From Nymphaea colorata (Eukaryota > Streptophyta > Magnoliopsida > Nymphaeales > Nymphaeaceae): a stretch of 64,000 nt of DNA. The position numbers and the translations under genes are program-made. The notes under the pieces were generated by a model that worked only from the letters and a program-made list of their open reading frames with translations, was not told the DNA's origin and searched no databases. This document shows positions 1 to 11,756 of this stretch, one piece after another; the stretch's first letter is position 1, and the number at the start of each line of letters is the position of its first letter. Location of the stretch: positions 16,156,464 through 16,220,463 of the forward strand of contig NC_045143.1 of assembly GCF_008831285.2 (NCBI RefSeq). The letters are read 5' to 3'.

Positions 1-1159
1 TTTCTTCACCAGGCTGCGGACCTTACTCTTGTTCCTTCTGTTGCCATTGCTCGAGATCTGCTAGCTGCTGAGGCAACAGAACGTAAGCTTATATCACCAA
101 TACTCCACAAATTTCATGCCTAGCTGCCTCTCGCTCACTACTTTGTTATTGTTTCAGCTCACAAAATCCGTCTTTGGAACAAAGGGATTGACTCAAAAAG
201 CTTCCATCCACATTACAGAAGTGAACAGATGCGGATCCGGCTTACGTGAGCAAGATTCCCTTGCTTCTCTTTTATTTTAGTATGTTTTTCTGCCTACAGG
301 CTGCAGAAACTCATTTCTTCTCTGTGATTCAGGAATGGTGAGCCAGAAAAGCCACTGATAATTCATGTGGGACGCTTAGGATTTGAAAAGAGCTTGGATT
401 TTCTTAAACGGTACAATCACATTGCTGGCACTGCTTAAGCTAGAACTTGTTTGATATTTTTTATTTTCCGAAAAAGTTAGCTTGTGATTGTTTTCACTTT
501 TCTGAAGTCGTGACAAATTTTGTAGCTTGATGGACCGACTTCCAGGTGTGAGAATTGCTTTTGTCGGAGATGGACCATACCGGTAAGCGCTAGGTTTTGT
601 CAAATAGCATCTACAAACCATGCACGTAAATTAGAAACTAATACCTTCTACTTTTCTCTGCAGGCCTGAGCTAGAGAAGATGTTCTCTGGCATGCCTGTT
701 GTGTTCACAGGGATGCTGCATGGTGAGGAACTTTCGCAAGCATATGCCAGCGGCGATGTGTTTGTGATGCCCTCAGAGTCCGAAACACTCGGGCAGGTGG
801 TGATGGAGGCTATGTCATCAGGTGTGCCGGTGGTGGCCGCCCGGGCAGGAGGAATACCGGATACTATTCCTGAAGATCAAGACGGAAAGATAAGCTACCT
901 GTTTACTCCTGGTGACGTAGATGACTGCCTCTGCAAAGTGCAGTCACTGCTTACGAATGAAGAGCTGAGAACAACTATGGGGAAAGCTGCCAGAGAAGAG
1001 ATGGAGAAGTATGATTGGAAAGCAGCAACGTACAAGATAAGAAACGAACAATATAATGCTGCCATTTGGTTCTGGAAGGAGAAAAGGGCTCAAGTACTCA
1101 GGCCTCTACAGTGGTTGCTTCAGTTAATAGTTAGATCCCCAGAGGATAAATGTAATTAA
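1..1159 (+). CDS. SQD2: Sulfoquinovosyltransferase SQD2, C-terminal part (5' end outside window)
   Basis: Transfers sulfoquinovose from UDP-sulfoquinovose to diacylglycerol, the last step of sulfolipid (SQDG) synthesis, in plastid membranes. Five exons are visible: 1-82, 158-245, 333-410, 526-582 and 664-1159, all with GT..AG borders and consistent phase, giving 266 C-terminal residues. It is a GT4-type glycosyltransferase. The segments NGEPEKPLIIHVGR, FVGDGPY and LSQAYASGDVFVMPSESETLG are seen, the last carrying the nucleotide-sugar E-x7-E region, followed by AARAGGIPD and a C-terminal AAIWFWKEK. These match remembered plant SQD2 very closely. The N-terminal transit peptide and acceptor domain lie left of the window. 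There is no in-frame damage, so it looks like an intact functional gene. The convergent neighbour is the FAS1/Josephin locus. Confidence 0.95.
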
Positions 1160-1686
1160 ATACCTTAATAGATCCACAGATGGATGATTGTCATTGTGCG
1201 CTTGATGGTTGATCGTGGTTTTTTTTCTTATTCAATCGCAGTCTGTTTGCTTCATTGTAATTGTAAAACTATGAATAGGAGCAATTGCGACGATATCTTG
1301 TATCAACGCAAGTTGTATTCTTTTTCCAAGTTTTTAGCATTGCAGGTTTGCCTATTGAATTGTGCAAGAACTGCAGCCTAAGGCATTGAGCATAAATCTC
1401 TTCTTGTTTTCGTTTCTATTAAACAATAAATATCATGCTCACTCCCATTCTATATCCCAGGACGCTAGCGAGGGGCAGTGAGGAGCCGACCCCTGATGGC
1501 CTGATCTCTTACTTGGAAGCCCTACTACTCGGAATTGCACCATATAATGACCTTAGGAAACCAATAGAAATATGGTAAATCATCCTCCTTCAGAGTATGC
1601 TAATGCTTTGATATAAGACACAATAAATTCACCAAGAACGAAATGAAATTCCTTCTAAGGGATATACTTAATCTAAGATGCACAAA
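1160..1686. other. Convergent 3' region between SQD2 and the FAS1 ORF
   Basis: 527 bases separate the stop codons of two converging genes. The region should hold both 3' UTRs. Short ORFs here (for example 1184-1381) show no recognisable similarity. Nothing else is seen. Confidence 0.6.
1435..1440 (+). terminator. Putative polyadenylation signal of SQD2
   Basis: An AATAAA hexamer lies about 275 nt after the SQD2 stop codon in an AT-rich 3' region, a plausible near-upstream element. Plant poly(A) signals are loose, so this is only a candidate. Confidence 0.35.
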
Positions 1687-2310
1687 CTAATCACCTTCAT
1701 CAACAGGTTTGACTGCCTGCTCAAACTCCGCATCCATGATTACCCCATTTATTAAGTGTACAATGACCTTTCCTCTTCTGAGATCGACCAGCTTGGAGCG
1801 CACATTGTTAACCAACAACATTCCAGTAGAAACCTTGGTGACATCCAATCTAAATCCAGAAATCGAGTACAAGGGAAGCTCTTGACCGGATGACATTTCA
1901 ACTGACAACAAATGCTGAGGAACTGCACTGAAACCTAATACGCGAGAAAGAACAGCTTCCCTTTCACTTGCAGTCTGCTTATTATCACTGCCGTTAGCCT
2001 GCATCTTCAAGATCTCCTCAAAAGCTTGTTCTGATGGTATGAAAACTGTAAAAGGAAGATCGGTCCCAAGCATCTTAATCATTTCTTCACCGAGCAGACC
2101 AAGACTGTCGACCTCGAGCCTTTTCCTGAATCTCATTTGCTTGAGGGATAGAGAACCATTTATCTTGAAATTTGCATCAGGAAGCACAATAATTAAAAAG
2201 AATAGAACCATAACACAAGAAGAAAACAGGAACAATGCAAGCACCAGAGATGAACATCTACAAAGATGACTTCTTTTGACAGAACGCCTTGATCTTTTCA
2301 AGTATGCCAT
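1687..2310 (-). CDS. FAS1 (fasciclin)-domain protein with N-terminal membrane anchor
   Basis: 207 residues, no intron. A basic N-terminus (about residues 5-18) is followed by a strongly hydrophobic segment (about 22-44, rich in L, F, V and I), so a type II signal anchor or uncleaved signal is likely. The rest resembles one FAS1 domain: an early TVFIPSEQAFEEIL motif corresponding to the family's TVFAPsd-AF box, a middle LxxHLLSVE-like stretch, and a late VIVHLINGVI motif corresponding to the second conserved box. FAS1 domains are adhesion modules of cell-surface or secreted proteins. The ATG has G at -3 and +4, a favourable context. It starts 21 nt after the stop of the Josephin ORF and is in the same frame, so it could be the second cistron of one mRNA, a readthrough extension, or a separate gene whose promoter lies inside the Josephin exon. 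No independent promoter is evident. Confidence 0.75.
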   Translation of the reverse strand: MAYLKRSRRSVKRSHLCRCSSLVLALFLFSSCVMVLFFLIIVLPDANFKINGSLSLKQMRFRKRLEVDSLGLLGEEMIKMLGTDLPFTVFIPSEQAFEEILKMQANGSDNKQTASEREAVLSRVLGFSAVPQHLLSVEMSSGQELPLYSISGFRLDVTKVSTGMLLVNNVRSKLVDLRRGKVIVHLINGVIMDAEFEQAVKPVDEGD

Positions 2311-2331
2311 AGCAAGTGTATGGAAACCAGA

Positions 2332-3559
2332 TCACTCTTCGTCCTCCAAGATTATCAAAATCTCACCTCCCTCAGTGAGACTTGCATTCAAAAACTCCTT
2401 CATTTCATTATCATCTTTGAAAGTTACAGGCTCACGAAGATCACTGTCCAAGTTATACCAAAGACCATGAATTCTCCGTACTGCAATCCAGTGCCTACTA
2501 TTCCAAAGCCCGGCAAACCGTTTCACCGGAACGTTGAGCATCAAACCAGTTAAAGTGTCTGGTGATTGGTCAAGGTTGATGGCAGACGCATCATTCCGGC
2601 GATCATGCCATACAACCTTCTTACCTTTTCCCTCAAGTGCTGCAATAAGCACATTTACATCATAATTACCAGTTAAACTATTGTGGTGGGGCTTCCAGAT
2701 TACAGAGGCAATACTCCACGAATCTTCGTTTGTATCATCAACTGCTAGTTTGTCAGCTATGGCATCCAACTCTGCTTTTGTGAATGATTCCTTCACCTAA
2801 GCTAATAAGAAATAAAGATACTAAACAGATTTGTTCAAGTAGAAAACAAACTCTCGTTTCATATTCAAAAAATATCTTGAACGACGGAGCAGAACATAAA
2901 ATTCTATCCGACCACGTTTTCATGTTACGGCAATCACCTAGCTTTTTGTATGCTAATTGGGTAAAAATTTACTCTCGAACAATAGAATATTTTGTTGCTC
3001 GCACAGCCTCGTGTAATTGAACAACAAGAGGCCATTACGACCAACGGAAGTATTAGAAAGAAAAGCAAAGAAAAGGAAGAATCCAGGAAAGGAACCATTT
3101 TTAGGCAGCAGAATCGGAAACGTACTTCAAAATTCAATTTATTTGGATGGCTAACACAATACGTGCTAAATTAGGAGGACAGATTCCAGGTCAGGTTGAA
3201 ATGTCGGTTAACTCCTAAATCCCTGTTCTTGTTAATCTGAAAACGTCACTTCATCTCGAACCACTCACCACCACCTTCACTAATTGCTTTAAGGACAAAA
3301 TAAAACTGCTTTTTCGTTCTTAAAAGAAAACTAAATTTGGTTCGAGCATTTCAACAAGCAACTTGTGGGCGTGAAACTCACGATTAAAACATCGTTGGTG
3401 AATACACGATTATTTCTTATGTTACGGGATGAGCAAAGACTGTCAATCTGTCATCGCTCACCAATCTAAACAAGATAACCAAAAAAATTTCGCGTTGTTT
3501 GGGCGTAAAATACCCGGAAACAAATTCATCGGAGGTCCAGATCTGACATGGCTATTGGC

Positions 3560-3598
<39 letters not shown>

Positions 3599-3682
3599 TA
3601 CCTGCAGCAGATTGTTGAGCGCATGTAAGAGGCAGAATTGCAGGCGCTGCTTCTCGTGGTATATTTCTATTTTCTTCTCCAT
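2332..3682 (-). CDS. JOSL: Josephin-domain (ataxin-3-like) deubiquitinase
   Basis: Two exons: 3602-3682 (27 residues, ends CAG before GTAAC) and 2332-2796 (acceptor TTAG, phase 0), total 181 residues. It is a cysteine protease of the Josephin family, which cleaves ubiquitin chains. Visible signatures are the Gln and catalytic Cys in KQRLQFCLLHALNNLLQ (exon 1), the GNYDVNVLIAALEGKGKKVVWHDRR core, and the catalytic His in WNSRHWIAVR followed by the Asn/Asp of NLDSDL (exon 2). The length matches a bare Josephin domain, as in small Josephin proteins, without ataxin-3 UIMs or polyQ. The start is the only ATG that precedes the catalytic box in frame. The stop is TGA, and the reading frame continues open through 7 codons into the ATG of the FAS1 ORF. 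The 805-bp intron begins almost directly with a (CT)n tract. Confidence 0.88.
3564..3594. repeat. (AG)n microsatellite in the Josephin intron
   Basis: About 15 AG units. On the gene strand it is a CT tract starting a few bases inside the 5' splice site. Likely length-polymorphic. Confidence 0.9.
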
Positions 3683-4898
3683 CGGAAAAAGCCGGTCGAT
3701 CTTTCCCAGTCCCCCTCACCAATGACCCCAAGAGTTCTGCCTCTTTCACTAACTTTCTAATCCCTCGTTCTGGCTTCCATTTAAAACATGTTCCACCAAA
3801 GGGAAAGAAGGCCCCCCGCAAAAGAAAAAGTCTGCAATAGGCTCTCGTTTTCAGGGATTTTGCAAAAAAGAGCTCTAAATTGTTCTTTTTAACTTTTCAG
3901 CGAACCACATCGAACCCTTCTGCCGGAGCTCTTCATTGACCAAAATGCAGGTAGCAGACGAGTTATGTGAAAATCCCTCCGGTCACCAGACGGACTAGTA
4001 CACAAGTCGAATAGATCGAACTTGACGTGAGTGAAGAGTTAGTTCATTTTCTTCACAACTATCTGATTAATAAATGCGAACCAAGTTAAGCAAACTGAGT
4101 TCAGGAAAGGCTCACTTTCACATGAAATGCATTTGTATAAGTTTTCAAGCTCGAGACCGAAACATGTAATTATAAAGTTAATATATCTAGGAAACAGCTC
4201 CTTCTAACAAGTTGTTTTGACGACGGTTCTAAGTTCTATGGCTGCATCGTTGGTTCAAAAGGTTATACAAGATGAGATTGACCGAGGAGAATATCTTTGC
4301 TTGAGTTGAAGTTTCACCGTTCACAATTTCACCCCTTTTCTGTTATTTTTGTATGAAAAAGAAGCAAGCAAGAGTTGAACTTGTAAGGGTCCAAACATTG
4401 GAAGTCATTGGACCTTCAATTATTCCTTTTTGTGCACCAAACACGATTTGTGTTGGTAAAAAATTGCACGCCATCTGTAAGGTCAAATTTCGTTGTGTCC
4501 GAACGTCAATCCCAAACGATCGTTTGTGCTTATTTTAATGGTCTCTCTCCGCAACGACTTGGCTCCACCATTCTATTCTAGCTGTTTGTTCCTTCACGAT
4601 TCTTCCGGATTCCCAGTCAACAAATAGAACTAAATGCTAGAATATTGTCATTGCTACTGCTTCGTCTTGACACGTATTTATCTTTGTTGCATTAAGAAAC
4701 ATCACCTCATTCCCGAGCTCTTGATTAATATATATACATTTGGCCAGTAAAATCCGATGAGTTTTTTTTTTTTTTTTTTTGGAATATCTGTTTACAGTTT
4801 TAATACGTAGGAAACACACAAAAATCGCCGCAGAAAACGGAGTTCTTGATAAAGCTTCGGTTCTCATATCTCGGCTGAACCGCGGGGCGGTAGTGTGT
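3683..4898. other. Promoter/5' UTR of the Josephin gene and 3' region of the BAHD gene
   Basis: About 1.2 kb between two minus-strand genes. The right part holds a run of about 20 T at 4759-4780, which reads as poly(A) on the BAHD sense strand downstream of its stop. No gene is recognised. Short ORFs such as 4353-4538 look random. Confidence 0.6.
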
Positions 4899-6365
4899 CT
4901 ATGGCGCGGCGGTGACGTACCGCATGAACTCTGGGTCGCGCTCGAGCAGCGCCATGGTGTCGGGGGCGAGGCACATCTCGACGTCGACGCTCCCGGAGCC
5001 ATCCCGGCCGGGAAACGCCGACATCTTCCCGTCGAACTTGTTCGCTCGTCCGCTCCTCACAGCCACCGGCGGGCCCCACCCAAAGTCGTTGTTGTACATG
5101 GGGAATCTGGCGGAGCTGCCCATGGTTATAGACGCCCCGTCGGCGTTCCCGAGCGGGAACGCCCGCGGCGCCTTCTCCCATTCGTCTACCATCCCCCTGA
5201 TAGTCGCGTCTCCGTGCTCCACCACCCCGCGGTGGAGCATCCCTGCCGCCCACCCAATCTCCCGCTTGAGGAGATCACCCACCTCGGCGGCCGTCGCGAT
5301 GCTCTGGATGGCGTTCCCGAAATACTCAGGGTGAAGCGGGGGGTTCAGCCGGTGCCGACAGTTCGCTGCCATCCGGAATGTCGTCCTTTTCGTCGAGGGA
5401 AGCCTCCTCGCGCGCGTCACCGACCTCCAGATCTGCGCGCATAACGATTGAAACGACGATACTTCCGCCGTCGGCGACACTCTTCTCGGCCAGCTCGCTG
5501 CGCTTGTTGCCCTTTGGCCATTGCAGGACTTGGCCTTTTTCCAAACATCGTTGCTTTCCTTACCCATCACCTCGACCTCCATCATCTCCCTGTTGAAGAG
5601 CTTCCCCTTGTTAGCGAGCTCCTTCAGGTCGAGAACCGCCTGCCGGCTGAAGCGGAATATCCGCTCCCTGACCGGAGCCGTCGGAGGAGTCAGGATCTTA
5701 CCCGGCGCATTACGGCTGCCCTCGAACCGGACTCGGAGAACCGCCGCTGAATCTTTGACGAAGAACCTATGAGTCTCAGGCGGGCGCGAGACCTCGTTCG
5801 ACCCCCGCGCGATCTCAGCCCAAGTGTTGAAGAAGTTCCAGAAGGATGTGCCGTCGGCGACTGCGTGGTTGACGGTTGCCGCGATGAAGACTCCGTCAGC
5901 CAGCACAGACACCTGGACGGCGGCCAGGGGCATGAAATGGCCGTCGTAGCTGACAGCATCGTTGAGGGCAAAAAACTGGCGCACGAATACCGGCACGTCG
6001 TTCGGCGCTAAAACGTGGCCGAGCATGACGCTGGGGGCAGCAGCGTGGACGAACGGGACTCCCGAATCGTCGCAATCAACGTAGACGAAGCCGCTGGAGT
6101 CGGTCCGGAGGCGGCCGGCGAGCATGGGGAAGTAGACGAGGGTGCGGGAGAGGGCGGCCTTGATGAGTTGGAGAAGGGCGTCCCCGGAGACAGCGGGGCA
6201 TGTGGGGAAGAGTACGCCCTTCTGAATATAGTTGACGGAGAGCATGGGGAGGTCGGAGGCGGTGAGCTTGGAGAGGCTCGGACGAGTGGGACGCTCGGGG
6301 AAGACGGTGCTCTCCGAGAGGAGCGTTACGATTGAACTAGAGTCGGGAAATGCAGTTATGGCCAT
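4899..6365 (-). CDS. BAHD-family acyltransferase
   Basis: 488 residues in one exon. BAHD enzymes move an acyl group from acyl-CoA to an alcohol or amine in specialised metabolism, in the cytosol. The catalytic HxxxD motif is HAVAD at residues 167-171 and the structural DFGWG motif is intact at 427-431. Family landmarks such as LTASDLPMLSVNYIQKG, LVYFPMLAGRL, a YFGNAI box and a late ANKFDGK region are in the expected order. The N-terminal LSVNYIQKG wording recalls the plant clade annotated as HHT1-like or uncharacterized acetyltransferases. Substrate cannot be deduced. At 488 residues it is slightly longer than the usual 430-460; the extra length lies mainly in the Arg/Ser-rich linker around residues 260-300. 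The gene is clearly GC-rich against AT-rich flanks and lacks introns. Long ORFs on the opposite strand are shadows of this composition. Confidence 0.93.
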   Translation of the reverse strand: MAITAFPDSSSIVTLLSESTVFPERPTRPSLSKLTASDLPMLSVNYIQKGVLFPTCPAVSGDALLQLIKAALSRTLVYFPMLAGRLRTDSSGFVYVDCDDSGVPFVHAAAPSVMLGHVLAPNDVPVFVRQFFALNDAVSYDGHFMPLAAVQVSVLADGVFIAATVNHAVADGTSFWNFFNTWAEIARGSNEVSRPPETHRFFVKDSAAVLRVRFEGSRNAPGKILTPPTAPVRERIFRFSRQAVLDLKELANKGKLFNREMMEVEVMGKESNDVWKKAKSCNGQRATSAASWPRRVSPTAEVSSFQSLCAQIWRSVTRARRLPSTKRTTFRMAANCRHRLNPPLHPEYFGNAIQSIATAAEVGDLLKREIGWAAGMLHRGVVEHGDATIRGMVDEWEKAPRAFPLGNADGASITMGSSARFPMYNNDFGWGPPVAVRSGRANKFDGKMSAFPGRDGSGSVDVEMCLAPDTMALLERDPEFMRYVTAAP

Positions 6366-6436
6366 AGTTTCTTTCTTCTTCTTACTGATCCCTTTTTTTG
6401 CCTCCTTGTGGTTGTGCTCGAGGGATGGAGATGCGG

Positions 6437-6444
6437 TATTTATA
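6437..6444 (-). promoter_or_regulatory. TATA box of the BAHD gene
   Basis: Reads TATAAATA on the minus strand, about 72 nt upstream of the ATG. This would put transcription start near 6410 and leave a short 5' UTR of roughly 45 nt. Confidence 0.65.
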
Positions 6445-6599
6445 GAGACGCTCGATACATCATAGCAAAGGGGAGAGATGCATGAACTTCTAGTTAAGTA
6501 GTTGGCAGCAAACTAATATTAATAAGAACACTAGGCAATCTTAACTAGTTTACGTCCTTCGAAGTCCATTTAAGTTGTAAATTACGGGTACATTTTTTT

Positions 6600-6620
6600 T
6601 ATTATTATTATTATTATTAT
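6600..6620. repeat. (ATT)n microsatellite
   Basis: Seven ATT units after a T run, upstream of the BAHD gene. Confidence 0.85.
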
Positions 6621-8342
6621 GACTTAACTAGGGGAATTGTCACTTGGTCACCATTACCGAGTCTTTAAATAAGTTGAAAATCTAAAGAGGCATACTATAT
6701 CATCTGAAAATCATCCAGATTTGAGAACTTGGGATTTAGAATCAGATTCTTCCTTTTTCGATTTTAAATCTGCTTTTTCTTTTTCCATACAATAATGCAA
6801 AATAAAGATTTCAAGTGTGGATTTTAGGTCTGATTACCGTGAACCTTTTACCATAATCAGCAAAACATGTCACATCATATCTATATGAATTTCAAATTTG
6901 AAGTAATCAAACACCTCCTTGCGTCATCATGCCAAGAGGAAGCATGTGGCAACCTCATGATCTCGTTGAACGTGTGGGGGCTTGAAAACATACTAGCCAA
7001 AAGATGTGTAGTTTTTCGACAGCCGCCTTTCAAAAGGGTGAGTTGAGCAATTCTTTCCACCATTGGGCGGTCTAATAAGGGGAAAGAAAAAGATGACCAT
7101 CTCACGCAGCTGATAAAGGAACAGGATTAGGCCTTTCACCACAATTATTCAAAAAAGAAAGGAAAACGTGGCGATGCATTGAAGAAGGGATGTATATATA
7201 TCCGTCAACGACACGATATCGCTTACGTTTTAGTGCATGATCGGGGGGCATTGCATCATTAGCGACTTTTACTACAAAAAATGTATATACTTGACTTAGA
7301 CTGAGGAAGAAATTTCAAAAATAATGATATGCTTACATGTTGAGTTGTCCTTGATAGAGCAACACTGGATCATCAAGTTATTGAAGTACAATCTTAAATC
7401 CAAGGCAAGTATGTCACCTAGCAGAAATCTGGCAAAATAGTATTCAACGATGGGTTAGGCAGAACCAAGCCCAACTAATGATGAAAATCTACTCAACTGT
7501 TCTTAATCAGAAGATTTGCAAACAAATTTTCCTTCTTCCCTTCAGAAACGTTCACCTGGCATCGGTGTTGGAAGGGATATGCTTAAGGCAGGACTCTAAT
7601 GTTTGCTTATATATTCCATATCCTGTTTTACTCTGTCCCATAATTTTTATTAGGAATAGTATTATAGTAGTAGCATTTAATAGACAAATATAAAAAATTC
7701 CATGTTTAAATATTTAGCATCAAGCTTATAACTTTATATATATAACGCCATGTCTGCCGGTTTGAAGTCTTCAAATAAAAAAAAGCCAACGTGAAAAATC
7801 ACTTGTTATAAATGGACAGTCGAGATCTACTCGCCAAGGATATTTATATCCAATGGATCTGACAGTTATCTTTCAATCGTTTATAAAGAAGAAAAGAAAT
7901 TGGGAACTCCAACCTCGAGAAGGATAGAGATCTCCAAAATGACGTTAGACAAAATCAACTAGAAGAAAGGCATCGTTATTTGTGGTCGTTGGACATTGCC
8001 TAGCTGTAACCAGCAGTCTATCTCGAGATAGATATCTCATTTAACCACGACCGCTTGAGAAGAATCAGTATCTCATATCGATATCTACACAGCCGATAAC
8101 AGCTTGCGGTGCGGACGCATATAAATTAGTAAATAATCCCAATCCATTTGATCATTTTTTTCTATCCTCTGGTGCCATGGACGGGGCCACGTCCTTGGCA
8201 AAATTAAAGTTCAACCGTACTAGCATTCGTGTACCTCCTCCATCCACTCCCCGTCTCTCCTCTTTGATGTCCTCTGTCTTTGATTTCTGAGCCTACAGAT
8301 ACCTCCAACTTGGCCAAGCAAATTAGTTAATGATAGTTCGTA

Positions 8343-8386
<44 letters not shown>

Positions 8387-8387
8387 G
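8343..8387. repeat. Compound (AT)n(AG)n microsatellite
   Basis: About 12 AT units run directly into about 10 AG units. Confidence 0.92.
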
Positions 8388-10208
8388 GTAGTATCCTGGT
8401 AGAAATCAGGACAGATTCTCTTCCAAATATTTTAAAAAAAATGGATCAGAAGCTATTATCTGTTGAAAGCTAGCTAGTTTCGCCCGTATCTTACTTCATT
8501 GACTCCTGCAGTAAAGAAATCCAAGGCTCTTTTCTCGACAGTATTAATTCCTGTTACTTGAGAGTCCTGGCTGTCTTGATGCTATGCTTGCTGTGTTCTC
8601 TATTGTAGCAATAAATCAATAGAGGGCAAACTGTTAACAAAATTCCAGTGCCAAAAGAGCACGTGAGACCAAGCAAGCTGGGTCCAGGTTACAGTCTCAT
8701 CAGGATCCAGCTGGATTTATGTCCTTCACTGGGCATGTATGCCGCCGCCTGGTGGTTACCCACTCAGTTTTTTTGGCACACTAGCTCTAGCAATGCCAGT
8801 ACGGGGTCTGCAACACAACATTACTTGATACCAACTTGCAGTCGGTCGATGGAGGAGCTAAAAAGTTTGGGCTGAATAGCATTAATTCAAAAACTCATAC
8901 CATTAAAGGCGTCCATAGATATAAATGAGCAAATGGTTGAAGGCACTAATATGAAAATAAAGAAATGTTGTGATGCTGGTGTGGGCTTTACTGCAAACAC
9001 CACACCTCGTATCTTCGCCACGGCAGCCAGGATGGGAATGAGTCGGATCCAGAAAGCATAAATTATCTCGAGCATCAACTAACCAGCTATAGGCCAATAT
9101 ATGAGTACATATTTTATGTGTCCCACCAGACCATACCATTTTGCTTGTCAATAGGTCCTTTAAGAGAAGTTTTTGTGTAGTTTGCAAGGGCCAATTGCCT
9201 TGTAGATAGATATACATGCTTCCTCCTTTAGTCAATAAGATGCAAAGGGGATCATCAGCCCTGCAAGGTGCTGCACGGGTTAAAGCGGTCAGCCTGTGAC
9301 ACCGTCTCACTTATTTAAAACATCCAACACATTTTATTCCTTGGGTTGATTGTGGAGTGCCTTTTAAATATTCCAATTACTTGAAGACAGGGAAGCAAGA
9401 TATTTGTTCGTTTAAAACATAAGGAATGACCACATTGAGCGCCAAGCCAGATCGTCATTCAAGCGGGCCAAACATGAACACGGTCAATATATAGCTGGTC
9501 ATTGGCATATATAAAAAGCGATTCTATAAAAACCCAGACAGTTGACAACATCCGATCCCTGGCCAAGCCAAAGTCAAGATATGTCATATACTAAGGGGGT
9601 GTTTCGTAATAGCAACACTCACCTAGCGTTCCCACTAGCAAAAGCCTCCTAATTGTAGTTGTAATAAGCATGACAAAGTGCTCTTGTCATTAGAAAATGG
9701 GCTTTTGGCCGATTTATCACCGCTATAGGTCTAGGGCACTCTTGCCGCCATTCTAATCATGATTGATGCGATGTATAGCGGTGGTTCCTGTATGGGTAAA
9801 TGAACACCGGTGTATGTTACCACCGTTATAGCATTTCTTAAATGCCTATAAGGTGGGTGGAATTTGTGTAATTCTGAAAGCAATTGAGTGACATTTATTT
9901 AGGAGAAACACTAAACATATCTTTGTATATGTTCTACCGAGACAGAATTTATAACTTGTTATCCTTTTTGAGTACTCACCCTTTGTCAAAGGAAAGACTG
10001 ATTCATTCAGATCGACATGAGGGTTTAACTACATTGCACTGCCAGAATCCATGTTGTATATTTGAAACAGGTTGATCTCCTTGCTCTCCCATGTTACAAT
10101 CCTCTTTGTAGGATTGTGTTCATCTCAGAAGAAAATGTTCAGACTCTTACTCTGATCTATGTAGCATGCATGGTCAACAATAAGGTCTTTGTTTGATCTC
10201 CCAAACAG

Positions 10209-10348
10209 TTTTGAAAAAGCAAAACATCAAATGTTAACTTCCTAACTAGTGGCTGAATAGGAGGAAAGAGGAGCATATAAATGAGAGTATGGATATGCAC
10301 TAATTTCAAAATTTGAAAAAGCAAAACATCCAATGTTAATTTCCATAC
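10209..10348. repeat. Two near-identical 35-bp direct repeats about 100 bp apart
   Basis: The segment TTTGAAAAAGCAAAACATC plus its continuation occurs at 10210-10244 and 10313-10346 with only a few mismatches. It is a small local duplication with no coding role seen. Confidence 0.7.
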
Positions 10349-11040
10349 TTGTTATGAATCGACTCGCAAATGGCGGTTGTCTGATAATATAGGTTGTATA
10401 TTTCATGCTTGTTTCGTTGTGCAAGTGGTTAACTTGTTTAACACATTCCTTGATGAGGCTGTCCTGATCCTTCTTGCAAAAAAGAGTCAAGTTTGAACAC
10501 GTCAAGCTCATTTTTCTCCAATTAGGGTTAACCCTCTCCGGAGATCAACACATTTCACTAACATTCGGTAATCCGCCAAATCGTCCCCCCGACCTTATTT
10601 ATAACTCACGACTGGCTCAGTGCAGTGGACCGGACACGCGACCCATATACAAAGTAACTTTCATACCTCAACGGAGCCAGCGGACCAACCATCTGCCCAA
10701 GAGATGGGGCAGTGGTGGAGCTACGCATAAGTTGCATTAGTAAAAAAAAAATTACTGCATTTATATATTGGTACCTCACTAAATTGTTACTTGTATATAT
10801 TGGTAGTTCATTAATTCTTCACTTATTTACGTATATGTGCCCCTTGAAGTCCAAACTTTAAACTTTCAATGCTCCACAACTGGCAATGCTGAGCATGTAC
10901 ATAGGCGAGCATCTCCACAATCTTTATCCGCTCAGAGGTGATGAAAGCGAAGCCACCCAATTCTGCCAATCACAGGAACAAGCTGCAGGTTTTTCGAAAG
11001 GTGCCACATCTCGGAAGTTCTTTAATTAGAAGCCATTAAA

Positions 11041-11756
<716 letters not shown>

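Larger units (their letters stand above)
6621..11040. other. Gene-poor intergenic DNA upstream of the BAHD gene
   Basis: About 4.4 kb of AT-rich sequence. The longest ORFs (for example 8903-9310 minus, 10242-10511 minus) show no family motif. It contains a compound AT/AG microsatellite, a short 10-bp inverted repeat at 9718-9727 and 9774-9783, and a duplicated 35-bp segment near 10.2 kb. No gene is recognised. Confidence 0.55.

Noticed and set aside
4779-5444. 221-codon plus-strand ORF and other long frames opposite the BAHD gene
   Set aside because: Shadows of a GC-rich gene; no domain, and the minus strand carries HxxxD and DFGWG.
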